A stretch of DNA of 64,000 nt from Alphaproteobacteria bacterium (GTDB lineage: Bacteria > Pseudomonadota > Alphaproteobacteria > Rhizobiales > GCA-2746425), in assembly GCA_024743215.1 (NCBI GenBank), contig JANSWZ010000002.1, forward strand, positions 310,001 through 374,000, read 5' to 3'. The position numbers and the translations under genes were made by a program. Numbering within the stretch: the stretch's first letter is position 1; each line of letters starts with the position of its first letter. The notes beneath the pieces were generated by a model that did not search any database, was not told the origin of the DNA, and saw nothing but the letters and a program-made list of their open reading frames with translations. Shown here one piece after another: positions 9,800 through 19,109 of the stretch.

Positions 9800-10495
9800 A
9801 TGCAAAAAGTTTTCAATTCAGCGGAAGAGGCCCTGGATGGGCTTCTGTCCGACGGCATGTTTATCGCGGCAGGAGGCTTCGGTCTGTGCGGCATTCCAGA
9901 ATTGCTGATCGCAGCCATTCGCGATGCCGGTGTCAAAGATCTGACAGTTGCCTCCAACAATGCCGGTGTTGATGATTTCGGTCTTGGTTTGTTGCTGCAA
10001 ACGCGCCAGGTCAAAAAAATGATTTCGTCCTATGTGGGTGAGAATGACACCTTCATGCAGCAATATTTGTCCGGCGAATTGGAATTGGAATTCAATCCAC
10101 AGGGAACACTGGCTGAGCGAATGCGCGCCGGTGGTGCCGGCATCCCGGGCTTCTATACAAAAACCGGCGTTGGTACAGTGATTGCCGATGGCAAAGACCA
10201 CAAGGATTTTGATGGCCAAACCTATATTCTGGAACGCGGAATTGTGGCCGACATCTCGATCGTAAAAGCCTGGAAGGGCGATGCCCAGGGCAATCTGATC
10301 TATCGCAAAACTGCCCGCAATTTCAATCCGAATGCGGCGACCTGCGGTAAGGTCTGCATTGCTGAAGTTGAAGAGATTGTGCCAGTTGGCAGCCTCGACC
10401 CGGATATGATCCATACGCCCGGCATTTTCGTGAACCGTCTGATTGTCGGCCAGCATGAAAAACGGATTGAACAGAAAACCGTTCGCGCGGCTTAA
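9800..10495 (+). CDS. scoA: 3-oxoacid CoA-transferase subunit A
   Basis: A 231-residue alpha subunit of a family I CoA-transferase. The conserved N-terminal [12 protein letters not shown] (about 25-36), TVASNNAGV, and the GIPGFYT segment match ScoA/SCOT. Together with the next gene it transfers CoA from succinyl-CoA to acetoacetate or a similar 3-oxoacid, opening ketone-body or polyhydroxybutyrate-derived acetoacetate to acetyl-CoA. GGGAG precedes the ATG. The subunit B gene begins 11 bases after its stop. Confidence 0.9.
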   Translation: MQKVFNSAEEALDGLLSDGMFIAAGGFGLCGIPELLIAAIRDAGVKDLTVASNNAGVDDFGLGLLLQTRQVKKMISSYVGENDTFMQQYLSGELELEFNPQGTLAERMRAGGAGIPGFYTKTGVGTVIADGKDHKDFDGQTYILERGIVADISIVKAWKGDAQGNLIYRKTARNFNPNAATCGKVCIAEVEEIVPVGSLDPDMIHTPGIFVNRLIVGQHEKRIEQKTVRAA

Positions 10496-10506
10496 GGAGA
10501 GCAATT

Positions 10507-11133
10507 ATGTGGGATCGCAATCAAATGGCTGCCTGCGCAGCTCGTGAACTGGAAGACGGCATGTATGTCAATCTGGGTATTGGCATACCAACCCTGGTTT
10601 CAAATTACATTCCAGACGGTGTGGACGTAACGCTGCAGTCGGAAAACGGCATGCTTGGCATGGGCCCGTTTCCAACTGAGGAAAACCTTGATCCGGATCT
10701 GATCAATGCGGGCAAACAGACGATTACGCAGTTGGACCGGACCAGCTATTTTTCGTCAGCGGACAGTTTCGGCATGATCCGGGGTGGCAAAATCGACATG
10801 GCCATTCTTGGGGCCATGGAAGTTGCCGAAAACGGCGACCTGGCCAACTGGATGATTCCCGGCAAGCTGGTGAAGGGCATGGGCGGTGCCATGGACCTTG
10901 TTGCTGGTGTGAAACGAGTTATCGTCGTCATGGACCACACCAACAAGAAGGGCGAAACCAAGCTCTTGAAAGAATGTACCCTTCCCCTGACGGGTCAGGC
11001 AGTGGTAGACCGCATCATCACCAATTTTGGTGTTTTTGATGTGGTTGAAGGCGGCTTGAAAATAGTCGAGTTGGCCGATGGTGTTTCCGAGCAGGATGTT
11101 CGGGATAAAACCGAAGCTGCTCTTGTTGGCTAA
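10507..11133 (+). CDS. scoB: 3-oxoacid CoA-transferase subunit B
   Basis: A 208-residue beta subunit. The catalytic glutamate that carries the CoA thioester lies in SENGMLG (Glu46), and [12 protein letters not shown] is the usual motif upstream. An AAGGAG ribosome-binding site sits before ATG 10507. Gene order A-B and lengths are as in bacterial succinyl-CoA:3-ketoacid CoA-transferases. A strong hairpin with a T-run follows directly. Butyrate- or acetoacetate-preferring versions cannot be separated by reading alone. Confidence 0.9.
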   Translation: MWDRNQMAACAARELEDGMYVNLGIGIPTLVSNYIPDGVDVTLQSENGMLGMGPFPTEENLDPDLINAGKQTITQLDRTSYFSSADSFGMIRGGKIDMAILGAMEVAENGDLANWMIPGKLVKGMGGAMDLVAGVKRVIVVMDHTNKKGETKLLKECTLPLTGQAVVDRIITNFGVFDVVEGGLKIVELADGVSEQDVRDKTEAALVG

Positions 11134-11144
11134 AATCTGATAGG

Positions 11145-11179
11145 GGCGTCGGGTTCCTGTTGAGCCCGACGCCTTTTTT
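11145..11179 (+). terminator. Intrinsic terminator after scoAB
   Basis: GGCGTCGGG (11145-11153) pairs perfectly with CCCGACGCC (11165-11173) across an 11-base loop and is followed by six T. It ends the scoAB transcript. The facing gene on the minus strand ends at 11185, so the hairpin may serve both. Confidence 0.88.
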
Positions 11180-11184
11180 ACGAT

Positions 11185-12006
11185 TTATCCGCGTGGTTCC
11201 AATTTTCGAATTGCGGCTATCACCGCTTTCGGCAAAGCTGTGTCAACGCCGTGCGGGGCTGCATCCAGCGCGCTGAAAACATCTTTTTCCAAAATTTCAA
11301 TTGTGTTGTCTGGTGCATATCCGTCCCGGGCAAATTCAATGGTGTCAAATGCACTGGCAAACCAATTCTGGCCGGAACTCTTGTCGATGAGTTGCAAAAG
11401 ACTCCGTTCATCAAGATCCAGCTTATCGGCCCAATCCAGAACGAGGCGGGTCATGGCCGTGGAAGAAGCGGCCAGCAGATTGTTCAATACTTTTGCGCTC
11501 ATGCCCGCCCCGAAGCTGCCCATTTTATGGAACGATGTTCCCATTGCTTCAAAGAGCGGCATCAAAAGCTGCAGATCAGCCTCACCGCCACCCAACATGA
11601 AGGACAGTCGGTTTTCCTGTGCTGCAATTGCAGCTCCCGACATGGGTGCATCAACAAGGTTTATATGCGCGGGCACCTGGCCGCGAAGCGCGCGCACATA
11701 AGTTGGTGACAGTGTGGACGCAATGATGATCGTGTTGAGGTTCTTCGCAGTTTTGACAAGAGCCTGATCGCTGAACAGCAAGGCATCCGTCTGATCGATG
11801 TTTCGCACGACTGAGACAAGAATTTCAGTGTGATCGGCAAAGTGGTGTGGATCATCCGTCATGGCCGGCGCAAAATGTCCGTAGCTTTGCGGCGACCGGA
11901 TATCAAAACCCAACGCATCGAATTCTGCTTTGCGCAAAGCGGCTAACATTGGTTCGCCCATGCGCCCGCACCCAGCCAAACCAATTTTCGATTTTGTCAC
12001 TGTCAT
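11185..12006 (-). CDS. NAD(P)-dependent beta-hydroxyacid dehydrogenase (3-hydroxyisobutyrate dehydrogenase-like)
   Basis: A 273-residue member of the 6-phosphogluconate/3-hydroxyisobutyrate dehydrogenase superfamily. It shows the Rossmann motif GLAGCGRMG (about 9-17), the substrate-binding DAPMSGA (about 116-122), and the catalytic Lys in GMSAKVLNNLL (about 165-175). Such enzymes oxidise short 3-hydroxyacids or reduce tartronate semialdehyde or succinate semialdehyde. Substrate is not predictable here; the sequence is slightly shorter than classical MmsB (about 295). It is convergent with scoAB across the terminator. Confidence 0.82.
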   Translation of the reverse strand: MTVTKSKIGLAGCGRMGEPMLAALRKAEFDALGFDIRSPQSYGHFAPAMTDDPHHFADHTEILVSVVRNIDQTDALLFSDQALVKTAKNLNTIIIASTLSPTYVRALRGQVPAHINLVDAPMSGAAIAAQENRLSFMLGGGEADLQLLMPLFEAMGTSFHKMGSFGAGMSAKVLNNLLAASSTAMTRLVLDWADKLDLDERSLLQLIDKSSGQNWFASAFDTIEFARDGYAPDNTIEILEKDVFSALDAAPHGVDTALPKAVIAAIRKLEPRG

Positions 12007-12601
12007 TTCCAGGTCTCTACAGGTCAGTCTAACGTGTGACCGAGACTTACCATCAATCGCAGCGCAGCGTTATGCCAAAGTAGACACAGATTTACTCAGG
12101 AAGAACTGTTCTGGAAGTTGAGGCTGTCTTGACAGACATCGAGCGCTCAATGTGGCGGGTTTGCTTAACGGCACTGATGCCTGCATTGCCCACGTCGCCC
12201 TCGGACTTATCCGATGGGTCCGTTACAAAGTTAACTTTGTGGGCACTGCCAGGTCGCGTTTGCGGGCTGACGGCAAAACACGTTGGATGATGTATTTATG
12301 GTCACAGTTGCCAGATCTATTTCAACCTTCTGCTGATCCATACCGGCAAGGTTATGTGCCAAGCGATTGGAAATATCCAGAAGTGTGTACTGTCCCAGCA
12401 TAAGCGCCAGAACCATCCCGAAAATGGGAAATTTCATCTCAACCCCCGACAAATAGAGCATGTCCGCAAAACACTTTGCAGACCATGATCGACTGTTACA
12501 GGAAACTATTGACGATTCGGCTAAAGGTTGTATTCGTATTTACTACAACATCTTAGGGTTTTATTAATCATTTGTAAACCACAGGATGTAAAATAGCGTT
12601 T
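12007..12601. other. Intergenic stretch with a perfect 16-bp palindrome
   Basis: About 595 bases separate the dehydrogenase start from the end of the GT2 gene. It holds one possible small gene (12231-12437, minus) and the self-complementary ACAAAGTTAACTTTGT at 12225-12240, which overlaps that small gene's stop codon. No other gene, promoter or terminator could be supported. Confidence 0.5.
12231..12437 (-). CDS. Possible small membrane/secreted protein, 68 aa
   Basis: This short frame begins MKFPIFGMVLALMLGQYTLL, a plausible signal peptide or single helix, and ends with a short tail containing two Cys (VFCRQPANATWQC). A GGGGG run lies about six bases before the ATG. It lies alone between the dehydrogenase and GT2 genes. 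I recognise no family, and chance cannot be excluded. Confidence 0.35.
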   Translation of the reverse strand: MKFPIFGMVLALMLGQYTLLDISNRLAHNLAGMDQQKVEIDLATVTINTSSNVFCRQPANATWQCPQS

Positions 12602-14407
12602 TCACACCTGACTCTTGTGCGTTTGAGTTGTCGGCAGATAGAGCGAAATGGAGAGCAATGATTCCAAAGTAAAATAGGACCTAAGCGCCCTGAACAACAC
12701 GTATTCCGGGAGATACATAAGCGCTTTAACACGTCGATTGAGCAGGCAGGCAATCAACGCCATGAGCGCAGGCATGCCGATAATTACAGCCAGAATTGCC
12801 TGCCAGACCAGCGCGCTGGAACTGTCGAAAGCTGTGATATATTCAATCAGCCCAAAACATACCAGAGGTAGCATCATTGCCCGTCTGGCCGAGTTGATCA
12901 GCATGAAAGGCAACATCAGTTTGCCACGTACCGAGGGCCACCAACGCTCCAGATAATCCGCATTGCGCGCTGTGACATGGTAGACTGAACGAAACCAGCG
13001 CATACGCTGCTCACGCAGATGCTTGAAGGTGGCGGGCACTTCGGACACGAATTGGACCGCAGGATCGATCTTCACCCGATATCCGGATTCCCCTATTGCC
13101 AGAGACATGTCCGTATCTTCACCATTCATGCCAGAGGCGAAGCCCCCCAAACGCCTGGGCAGTTCGGTGCGGTAAACCGCGAACATTCCAGCAACACCAA
13201 CGACAGCCCGGATCGGGTATAATGCAACCTGATAAAAGCCGTGTTTGAGAAGTGTTTCCATCTGTCGCGCCCGGTCAAACTGGCCTGTGCCTGGCACCAA
13301 CGGCAATCCGCCAACGACGCCCATATCTGGGTCTTTGAAATGGCGCAGAGCGCGCAGCAATGAGGTTGCTTCCACCTGCGTATCGGCATCAATGCGAACA
13401 AAGAACTCGGTTCCGACCAATTCCAGGCCCCGATTGAGTGCGTGAGCTTTTCCCGGAGTTGGCACATCCACCACACGCCCAGATACAAATTTGCAAGACG
13501 ACAGCGCGAGTCGCGCAAGAGAAGGCGTGGCATCGGTTGAATTGTTGTTCAGGATCAGGATCGTTACCGGAGAACCGTAAACCTCAACCGCCTTGTCGAT
13601 GTTCCCGATGGTCTGGCGCAGAATATGCGCCTCATTATGTGCAGGAATGATGATTGTTAGCGGTGGCCTGAAATCAACCCGATTGAGCGCAAGCTCCTTA
13701 AGTCGGTTCAAGGCATAGAGTGAGCCAAAAAACAGCGGGAAAAACAGAAAAACCCCGGGGCCGATTCCGCCCATAAGAGCCAGCAGGCGGAACTGCGTGA
13801 TGGGTTCCGGCGTGACGATGGAAATCCAGGATGCCAAAATGGCCGACGTCAAAAAGACCAGGAAAAACAGCAGAAACGGCAAGATGACAGATTGCCGAAC
13901 ATACGCCCTTTCGCGCTTTGGTGGCATGTTTCCAAGCCGCAAAAGAGCATTGGAGAAAACGTAGAAACCAGCTACTCCGCTGATGATTGCAATGAGCGAC
14001 AGAGGGTATAGAAATCCGAACAGGCTGTGATTGACGATGTTGAAAATATCAAACAGAGCGCAATAGACGACGAATTGCGCGATGACATAGAGCCCGAAGC
14101 GCAGACGCTGTAGCCACCCCCCTGCTGCAAAGACCGAAAATGCCACCATGAAGCACAGGATAAATACGCGCACCGGAATTGCATGCGTGCCTGTGTAGGG
14201 CGAAAAGTTGAGATCATCATTGGGAAAGTGCTCGTTCAGAAAGGGCACTTCGTTGATGATGAAGAGGCTTCCATAGCTCAACGCACAGAACAGCAGAATG
14301 ACACCGGGGGTTCGCCAGAGTGATACGCGCGCAGACAAGCCCGCCGGTGCGCTGTCCGTGGACCAGAAGTCACTGTGTAAAAAGGCGTCGGTTAATCGTG
14401 TGGCCAA
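12602..14407 (-). CDS. Membrane-embedded family 2 glycosyltransferase (cellulose/hyaluronan synthase-like)
   Basis: A 601-residue protein with about six N-terminal transmembrane segments, a cytoplasmic GT2 domain (about 245-480) and C-terminal helices. Processive-synthase motifs are all visible: PAHNEA, DAD (340-342), GED (429-431) and the QRMRW acceptor/translocation motif (467-471). This fits a synthase that polymerises a sugar and threads it through its own membrane channel. No PilZ domain is seen at the C-terminus, unlike BcsA. It starts three bases after the BcsB-like gene, and third in an operon with UDP-sulfoquinovose synthase, which suggests the donor sugar could be UDP-sulfoquinovose; that is inference. 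Confidence 0.85.
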   Translation of the reverse strand: MATRLTDAFLHSDFWSTDSAPAGLSARVSLWRTPGVILLFCALSYGSLFIINEVPFLNEHFPNDDLNFSPYTGTHAIPVRVFILCFMVAFSVFAAGGWLQRLRFGLYVIAQFVVYCALFDIFNIVNHSLFGFLYPLSLIAIISGVAGFYVFSNALLRLGNMPPKRERAYVRQSVILPFLLFFLVFLTSAILASWISIVTPEPITQFRLLALMGGIGPGVFLFFPLFFGSLYALNRLKELALNRVDFRPPLTIIIPAHNEAHILRQTIGNIDKAVEVYGSPVTILILNNNSTDATPSLARLALSSCKFVSGRVVDVPTPGKAHALNRGLELVGTEFFVRIDADTQVEATSLLRALRHFKDPDMGVVGGLPLVPGTGQFDRARQMETLLKHGFYQVALYPIRAVVGVAGMFAVYRTELPRRLGGFASGMNGEDTDMSLAIGESGYRVKIDPAVQFVSEVPATFKHLREQRMRWFRSVYHVTARNADYLERWWPSVRGKLMLPFMLINSARRAMMLPLVCFGLIEYITAFDSSSALVWQAILAVIIGMPALMALIACLLNRRVKALMYLPEYVLFRALRSYFTLESLLSISLYLPTTQTHKSQV

Positions 14408-14410
14408 GTG

Positions 14411-16138
14411 TCAGTCCGCCTGTGCGTCGCTAGTCGCCCCCTCAGATGTTTCTATGAACAGAAAAACTGCGCTGTCATACATGGGAAGCCGGCTGGTCGT
14501 CAGTTGCCCGGCACCCACTGGAATGATCTGATAAGGTGCCTGTGCAGCCGATTCACCATCAGCTTCCGTAACGACCCAGTATTGCTTGCTGGTATCGCTC
14601 AGATCCACAGCTTCCAATCGCTCCTGAAGCCCTGCGCTATCCGTAACGGCTAATCTGGTCGGTATCGCGGCAAGCTCTTGTGCTCCGGTTTCCACCAGCG
14701 TGTCCTGTGGCAGAACATATGCAACAAGGCTGCTTGCAAGGGCTGCCTGTGCGCCGCTGAATTGCGGCTGAGCAGTCATGGAGACGCGGCCTGGCTGACC
14801 CAGTGCGTTTACTGCATGAATAGGAATTTGGGCGTTTGTAACCGCCTCACCGGACAATCGCGTCTCCGGCAAAATCTGGGCGGCAACTTCAAGGCCTGGA
14901 TCACAGATTGAGTTTGTAATATCTGTCGTCAGCAGATCAACGGCAATCTCATTGTCCGGCAATTGCAGTTCTGCGGGCAGACGAATTAATCTTTCAAAGA
15001 CATCAGACCCTGTTTCCAACTCGTAACTGGCCAGCAGATTATTGTTTAACAAAACCCGCACCAGCCAGTCTGCGCCCTCCAACTGGTTGCTGGTCTTCAA
15101 AGCCAGACGCATTTGGGACGGTGCGCGACCGGCACGGCGCTCCGTCAAATCAAAATTCATACGCCAACGATGGCTGCGGAAAAAGGTGCGCGTGCTGTCA
15201 TCTTCCAAAATCGCGTTTTCATCTGCCGGAACAGCGCTCAATGGTCCGGACAAAAGATCGGCCAGAGACAGGGTCGTATCACTGGCAAATCTGGTCACTG
15301 CCAGATTTGGATCTTTGATGGTCAACCGCCCGGTTTGGATGTCATAAACCAAATCCTCAGACTGGTTTCTATCCACTGACAGGATTTGGACCGGCGTATT
15401 CTCTGCGTCCGTTTGCGGGAAAAACTCAACATTGTGTTGCAATTGTTTCAAACGCGCCGCCAACAAAAGACTGTCGGCACGCTGAGCGGAATCATCGCCT
15501 GCATACATGTAAAACCGCGCAGGTTTCGTATCCGCAAGCCAGATGTCCAGCGGATCGGTGAGCGCCTCAGAGTGCGCCAGTTCTACACCGCTTTCAGGCA
15601 ATACGTCGACGACAACGCCGCGGCTTGGCCTGCTCGGGCAAACGCCCGAAAACGCATCGCCCTGTACAGTCAAGGAAATCACCAAGCGTGGCCTTGCCAA
15701 ATCTTCCGGAGTCAGTCCCAGCAACAGGCTTCGCCGGTCTTCGCCGGTTTTCAAGACCAAATCGGCTCGCCTTGTGTTGTTTATGGATACACGCAAGGTT
15801 CCAACGCCACTTTCGGCCATCTGCGTTGAAAGGCTCAACCGCAAACGACCATCGGTCAAAGTTACCTTACGTGGCAGCGGAATGATGATTTTGGCAAAAG
15901 AAGGAAATCCGGACAATGCCTGCCAGCCATCGTCCTGCATCCCGACGAAACTGGTGTGTTCAAATAAATCGGACCATGAATTCGCAGGCGTTTCCGTCAA
16001 GCTTGCAGCCGGCGTGGCTTCGTCCGATCCGCTTACAAATTGCTGGGTCTGTCTCAAAAACTCAGGATTCTGAGACACGACAAGCGAAATGCTTATCAAC
16101 GCAAAGGCCAGTGCAAGGAGTAGAAAAAGACGCATCAA
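14411..16138 (-). CDS. BcsB-like periplasmic polysaccharide synthase partner
   Basis: A 575-residue protein with an N-terminal signal/anchor helix (residues 1-22) and a long periplasmic beta-rich body. Two comparable units each carry a Cys (FSGVCPSRPSRGVVVDVLP near 165-185; NSICDPGLEVAAQILPETRL near 415-435), resembling the paired carbohydrate-binding and flavodoxin-like domains of BcsB. It is shorter than BcsB and lacks the usual C-terminal membrane anchor. Its fit to BcsB rests on this pattern plus direct coupling (three-base gap) to the GT2 gene. It would guide the nascent glycan through the periplasm. Confidence 0.65.
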   Translation of the reverse strand: MMRLFLLLALAFALISISLVVSQNPEFLRQTQQFVSGSDEATPAASLTETPANSWSDLFEHTSFVGMQDDGWQALSGFPSFAKIIIPLPRKVTLTDGRLRLSLSTQMAESGVGTLRVSINNTRRADLVLKTGEDRRSLLLGLTPEDLARPRLVISLTVQGDAFSGVCPSRPSRGVVVDVLPESGVELAHSEALTDPLDIWLADTKPARFYMYAGDDSAQRADSLLLAARLKQLQHNVEFFPQTDAENTPVQILSVDRNQSEDLVYDIQTGRLTIKDPNLAVTRFASDTTLSLADLLSGPLSAVPADENAILEDDSTRTFFRSHRWRMNFDLTERRAGRAPSQMRLALKTSNQLEGADWLVRVLLNNNLLASYELETGSDVFERLIRLPAELQLPDNEIAVDLLTTDITNSICDPGLEVAAQILPETRLSGEAVTNAQIPIHAVNALGQPGRVSMTAQPQFSGAQAALASSLVAYVLPQDTLVETGAQELAAIPTRLAVTDSAGLQERLEAVDLSDTSKQYWVVTEADGESAAQAPYQIIPVGAGQLTTSRLPMYDSAVFLFIETSEGATSDAQAD

Positions 16139-16205
16139 ACAAAAATCCTTGTCGGTGCCCGGACCAGTTGCACATGTCCATTGGCATCAAGCTTGTTTAC
16201 AAAGT

Positions 16206-17426
16206 TTACCGTACTGGCGAATCCTCGGTTAGCTGAAGAGCATCTCCACGGCGCGTCACCCACTCTGACGTGCTGGGGATTGTGTTAATGTCACAGCGGT
16301 GCCGGTAGGCCTGACATATCTCAATGGTTTCGTTCAGAATTCCGTCCTTCAGAAGAATTGGCTCAAATCCCAGTTCTACGAAAGATTCATTGCTCGCACG
16401 CAGTTCGTTTTCCGCCATCTCAAGGCGCGGATTTTCCAACTGCGCAATCTCTGCTCCGGTAATTTCACCCACGATTTCCGCCAGATCCCTTACCCTATGG
16501 CATTCCGCAATCTGGTTCCTGATCTGAACTCTTGCTCCAGCGGCCGGAGGATGTTTGACCGCCAGTTCAACGCAATGCACCGTGTCCTCAATATGGATAA
16601 AGGCCCGAGTCTGGCCACCGGTGCCATACACGCTGAGAGGATAGCCAATGGCCGCCTGCACGAGGAAACGGTTCAGGACTGTTCCATAGTCACCATCATA
16701 ATCGAAGCGGTTGATCAGTCGCTCATCAAGACGGGTTTCGCTGGTCTGCGTGCCCCATACAATGCCCTGATGCAAATCGGTGATGCGCAGTCGGTCATTC
16801 TTGGCGTAGAACTGGAATAGCAACTGGTCCATTGATTTTGTCAGGTGATACACGCTGCCTGGACTGGTTGGATAGAGAATGTCGCGCTTGTGCATTCCGC
16901 CATCGTCAGTAGGAATGCCAATCGTCAGATAGCCCTCTGGAAGCGAGGCTTCAGCGGTGTCGTAACCATATACACCCATCGTCCCCAAATGAACGATATG
17001 TGTTTCAAGGCCAGCCTCAACTACAGCAACCAGCAGGTTGTGCGTGGCCTGGATGTTATTATCCACTGTGTAGCGCTTTTGCGAGGGGCCTTTCATGGAA
17101 TAGGGTGCTGCCCGTTGCTCAGCGAAATGGACAATCGATTCCGGCTTATATTGCATCAGCAATGTGAGCAGCGCTTCGTGATCGTTTGCAATGTCGATGT
17201 TTTCGAACTGGATGACCTTGCCGGTTACATCCTTCCAGGCGCGCAAACGGGTTTGCATATCCGCTATTGGCGTCAGGCTTTGTGTCCCTAGCTCGACGTC
17301 GATCCTACGCCGCGAGAGATTGTCCACAATCGTTACATTGTATCCTTGGTTCGACAAATGCAGGGCCGTCGGCCACCCACAAAATCCATCACCCCCAAGC
17401 ACGAATATTGATGGCCGAGCCGTCAT
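16206..17426 (-). CDS. sqdB: UDP-sulfoquinovose synthase (SqdB/SQD1)
   Basis: A 406-residue short-chain dehydrogenase/epimerase. The N-terminal NAD motif is GGDGFCGWP (11-19), characteristic of SQD1/SqdB, with Thr149 (GTMGVYG), Tyr193 and Lys197 (SVYHLTK) as the catalytic residues. Further family blocks are TDLHQGIVWGTQT, RFDYDGDYGTVLNRFL and GTGGQTRAFIHI. The enzyme makes UDP-sulfoquinovose from UDP-glucose and sulfite. ATG 17426 has AAGGTAG at good spacing; ATG 17447 is less likely. The usual sqdD/sqdC/sqdX genes are absent; the downstream partners are a BcsB-like and a GT2 protein. No Pho box was seen upstream. Confidence 0.93.
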   Translation of the reverse strand: MTARPSIFVLGGDGFCGWPTALHLSNQGYNVTIVDNLSRRRIDVELGTQSLTPIADMQTRLRAWKDVTGKVIQFENIDIANDHEALLTLLMQYKPESIVHFAEQRAAPYSMKGPSQKRYTVDNNIQATHNLLVAVVEAGLETHIVHLGTMGVYGYDTAEASLPEGYLTIGIPTDDGGMHKRDILYPTSPGSVYHLTKSMDQLLFQFYAKNDRLRITDLHQGIVWGTQTSETRLDERLINRFDYDGDYGTVLNRFLVQAAIGYPLSVYGTGGQTRAFIHIEDTVHCVELAVKHPPAAGARVQIRNQIAECHRVRDLAEIVGEITGAEIAQLENPRLEMAENELRASNESFVELGFEPILLKDGILNETIEICQAYRHRCDINTIPSTSEWVTRRGDALQLTEDSPVR

Positions 17427-17616
17427 ACACACTACCTTGATTATCACTTAAAGTTTAATAGGTAGCAATTAGGGCAGAGCTGTGTCCAAGACAAGGCAAA
17501 TCTGGGCACAACGCGTCAAGGTATTGAGTTTAAAATATAAAAACTACTATACAAAAAATTAATGACTAATTAATTAATTATTCAAACAATTTAGAATAGA
17601 AAAAATCGCAGCCAAT

Positions 17617-18315
17617 TCAAACTGGAAATTGATCGTCGAGAGAATAGCCCGCACCCCGGACTGTTCGAATTGGATCTTTCGCACGACCCTTATTTATAGC
17701 CTTGCGGAGACGCCCGACATGTACATCCACCGTACGTTCGTCAACATAAACATCATGGCCCCACACACCATCCAGTAACTGTTCCCGTGAGAAAACGCGC
17801 CCGGGACTTTGCAGGAAGAATTCCAGAAGTTTGTATTCTGTGGGTCCCAGATGAATTTCACGTGTTGCGCGATGAACCCTATGGGTTTCCCGGTCCATCT
17901 CCAGATCACCTGCCTGTAACAGCCGTGAGACCACCTGCGGTTTGGCTCGCCGGAGCATGGCTTTCACGCGTGCCATGAGTTCAGGCACCGAGAACGGTTT
18001 GACGACATAGTCGTCAGCGCCAGTGGACAGGCCACGAATGCGCTCGGTTTCCTCGCCCCGCGCTGTCAACATGATGACGGGCAGATTACGGGTCTCATCC
18101 CGCGCCCTCACCCTGCGGCAAAGCTCGATCCCTGAAAGACCCGGCAACATCCAGTCCAGCAGCAACAGGTCAGGCACGGTTTCGCGCAGTTTCAGTTCCG
18201 CTTCGTCACCACGCTCAGAGACATCAACCTGATAGCCTTCACTTTCAAGATTGTAACGCAAAAGCAGACTGAGGGCTTCTTCATCCTCGACGACTAAGAT
18301 GTGTGGCGCTGCCAT
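17617..18315 (-). CDS. phoB: Phosphate regulon response regulator PhoB
   Basis: A 232-residue OmpR/PhoB-type regulator. The receiver domain has the acidic pair (EDE, 10-12), phospho-acceptor Asp54 and Lys106. The C-terminal winged helix contains GPTEYKLLEFFLQSPGRVFSREQLLD and DVHVGRLRKAI. Phosphorylated by PhoR under phosphate limitation, it binds Pho boxes such as the one at 24063-24101. It is the last gene of the phoR-pst-phoU-phoB cluster, 45 bases after phoU. The downstream 190 bases are AT-rich without a clear terminator. Confidence 0.95.
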   Translation of the reverse strand: MAAPHILVVEDEEALSLLLRYNLESEGYQVDVSERGDEAELKLRETVPDLLLLDWMLPGLSGIELCRRVRARDETRNLPVIMLTARGEETERIRGLSTGADDYVVKPFSVPELMARVKAMLRRAKPQVVSRLLQAGDLEMDRETHRVHRATREIHLGPTEYKLLEFFLQSPGRVFSREQLLDGVWGHDVYVDERTVDVHVGRLRKAINKGRAKDPIRTVRGAGYSLDDQFPV

Positions 18316-18360
18316 TGCTGCGTCTCCGTGATGTGCTTACAAATTTTCATGAAATACGTA

Positions 18361-19083
18361 TCAGGACTGTGGCCGGGGCTGGTCTGGCACCTCAATTGCG
18401 CTGTTGTCACCCTTTGGCCGCTCATCTTCCAACTGGATGCCGGTCTCCTTGAAAATTACCGTTTCCGCAATGTTGGTTGCATGATCGCCAATGCGCTCCA
18501 CATTTTTCGCGCAGAACAGCAGATGAGTACAGAATGAAATATTGCGCGGGTCTTCCATCATGTAAGTTAAAAGTTCGCGGAACAATGAGGTGTACATGGC
18601 GTCAATTTCATTGTCATTCTGCCAGACAAGCTCGGCCTCATCCACATCTCCGGCCACATAAGCGTTCAGCACTTTGGTTAACTGGGCTTGCGCAAGCTCA
18701 GCCATATGCTCAATGCCGTGAATGAGTTTTGACGGCTGCACCATGCCTTCTATGGCAATTGCCCGCTTGGCAATATTCTTGGCCAGATCACCACAACGTT
18801 CCAGATCATTCGAGATGCGCAGGGCGGCAATGATTTCGCGCAAATCCGAGGCCATAGGCTGGCGTTTGGCAATTGTCAGGATTGCATCTTCTTCAACCTG
18901 GCGCTGAAGCTTGTCCAGATCCTTGTCGTCAGCAATCACCTTGCGGGCCAAAACGGCATCAGCACGCAACAGCGCATGCAACGCATCCACAATCATACCC
19001 TCGGCAATACCACCCATTTCGGCGATATACCTTGCAAGGGCCTGAAGTTCCTCATCATAGGCGGTAACTGTATGATCAGCCAT
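18361..19083 (-). CDS. phoU: Phosphate signalling protein PhoU
   Basis: A 240-residue all-alpha protein made of two PhoU repeats. Metal-binding-type E/D-rich helices are visible (LQRQVEEDAILTIAKRQP; LRISNDLERCGDLAKNIA; FCAKNVERIGDHATNIAE). PhoU connects the Pst transporter to PhoR and silences the regulon when phosphate is plentiful. It lies between pstB and phoB in the conserved order. Confidence 0.95.
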   Translation of the reverse strand: MADHTVTAYDEELQALARYIAEMGGIAEGMIVDALHALLRADAVLARKVIADDKDLDKLQRQVEEDAILTIAKRQPMASDLREIIAALRISNDLERCGDLAKNIAKRAIAIEGMVQPSKLIHGIEHMAELAQAQLTKVLNAYVAGDVDEAELVWQNDNEIDAMYTSLFRELLTYMMEDPRNISFCTHLLFCAKNVERIGDHATNIAETVIFKETGIQLEDERPKGDNSAIEVPDQPRPQS

Positions 19084-19109
19084 AATTCTATCCTTGCTTG
19101 GGTTCGACG

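Noticed and set aside
9818-10504. Long open frame antisense to scoA (minus strand)
   Set aside because: It mirrors the codons of scoA, lacks a ribosome-binding site and resembles no family.
12152-12403. 83-residue open frame on the plus strand
   Set aside because: It overlaps the more plausible minus-strand small gene, lacks a ribosome-binding site and has no recognisable features.
17521-17616. AT-rich run with TTAATTAATTA before sqdB, possible terminator of phoB or Pho box
   Set aside because: No stable GC stem and no TGTCA-type direct repeats are present.
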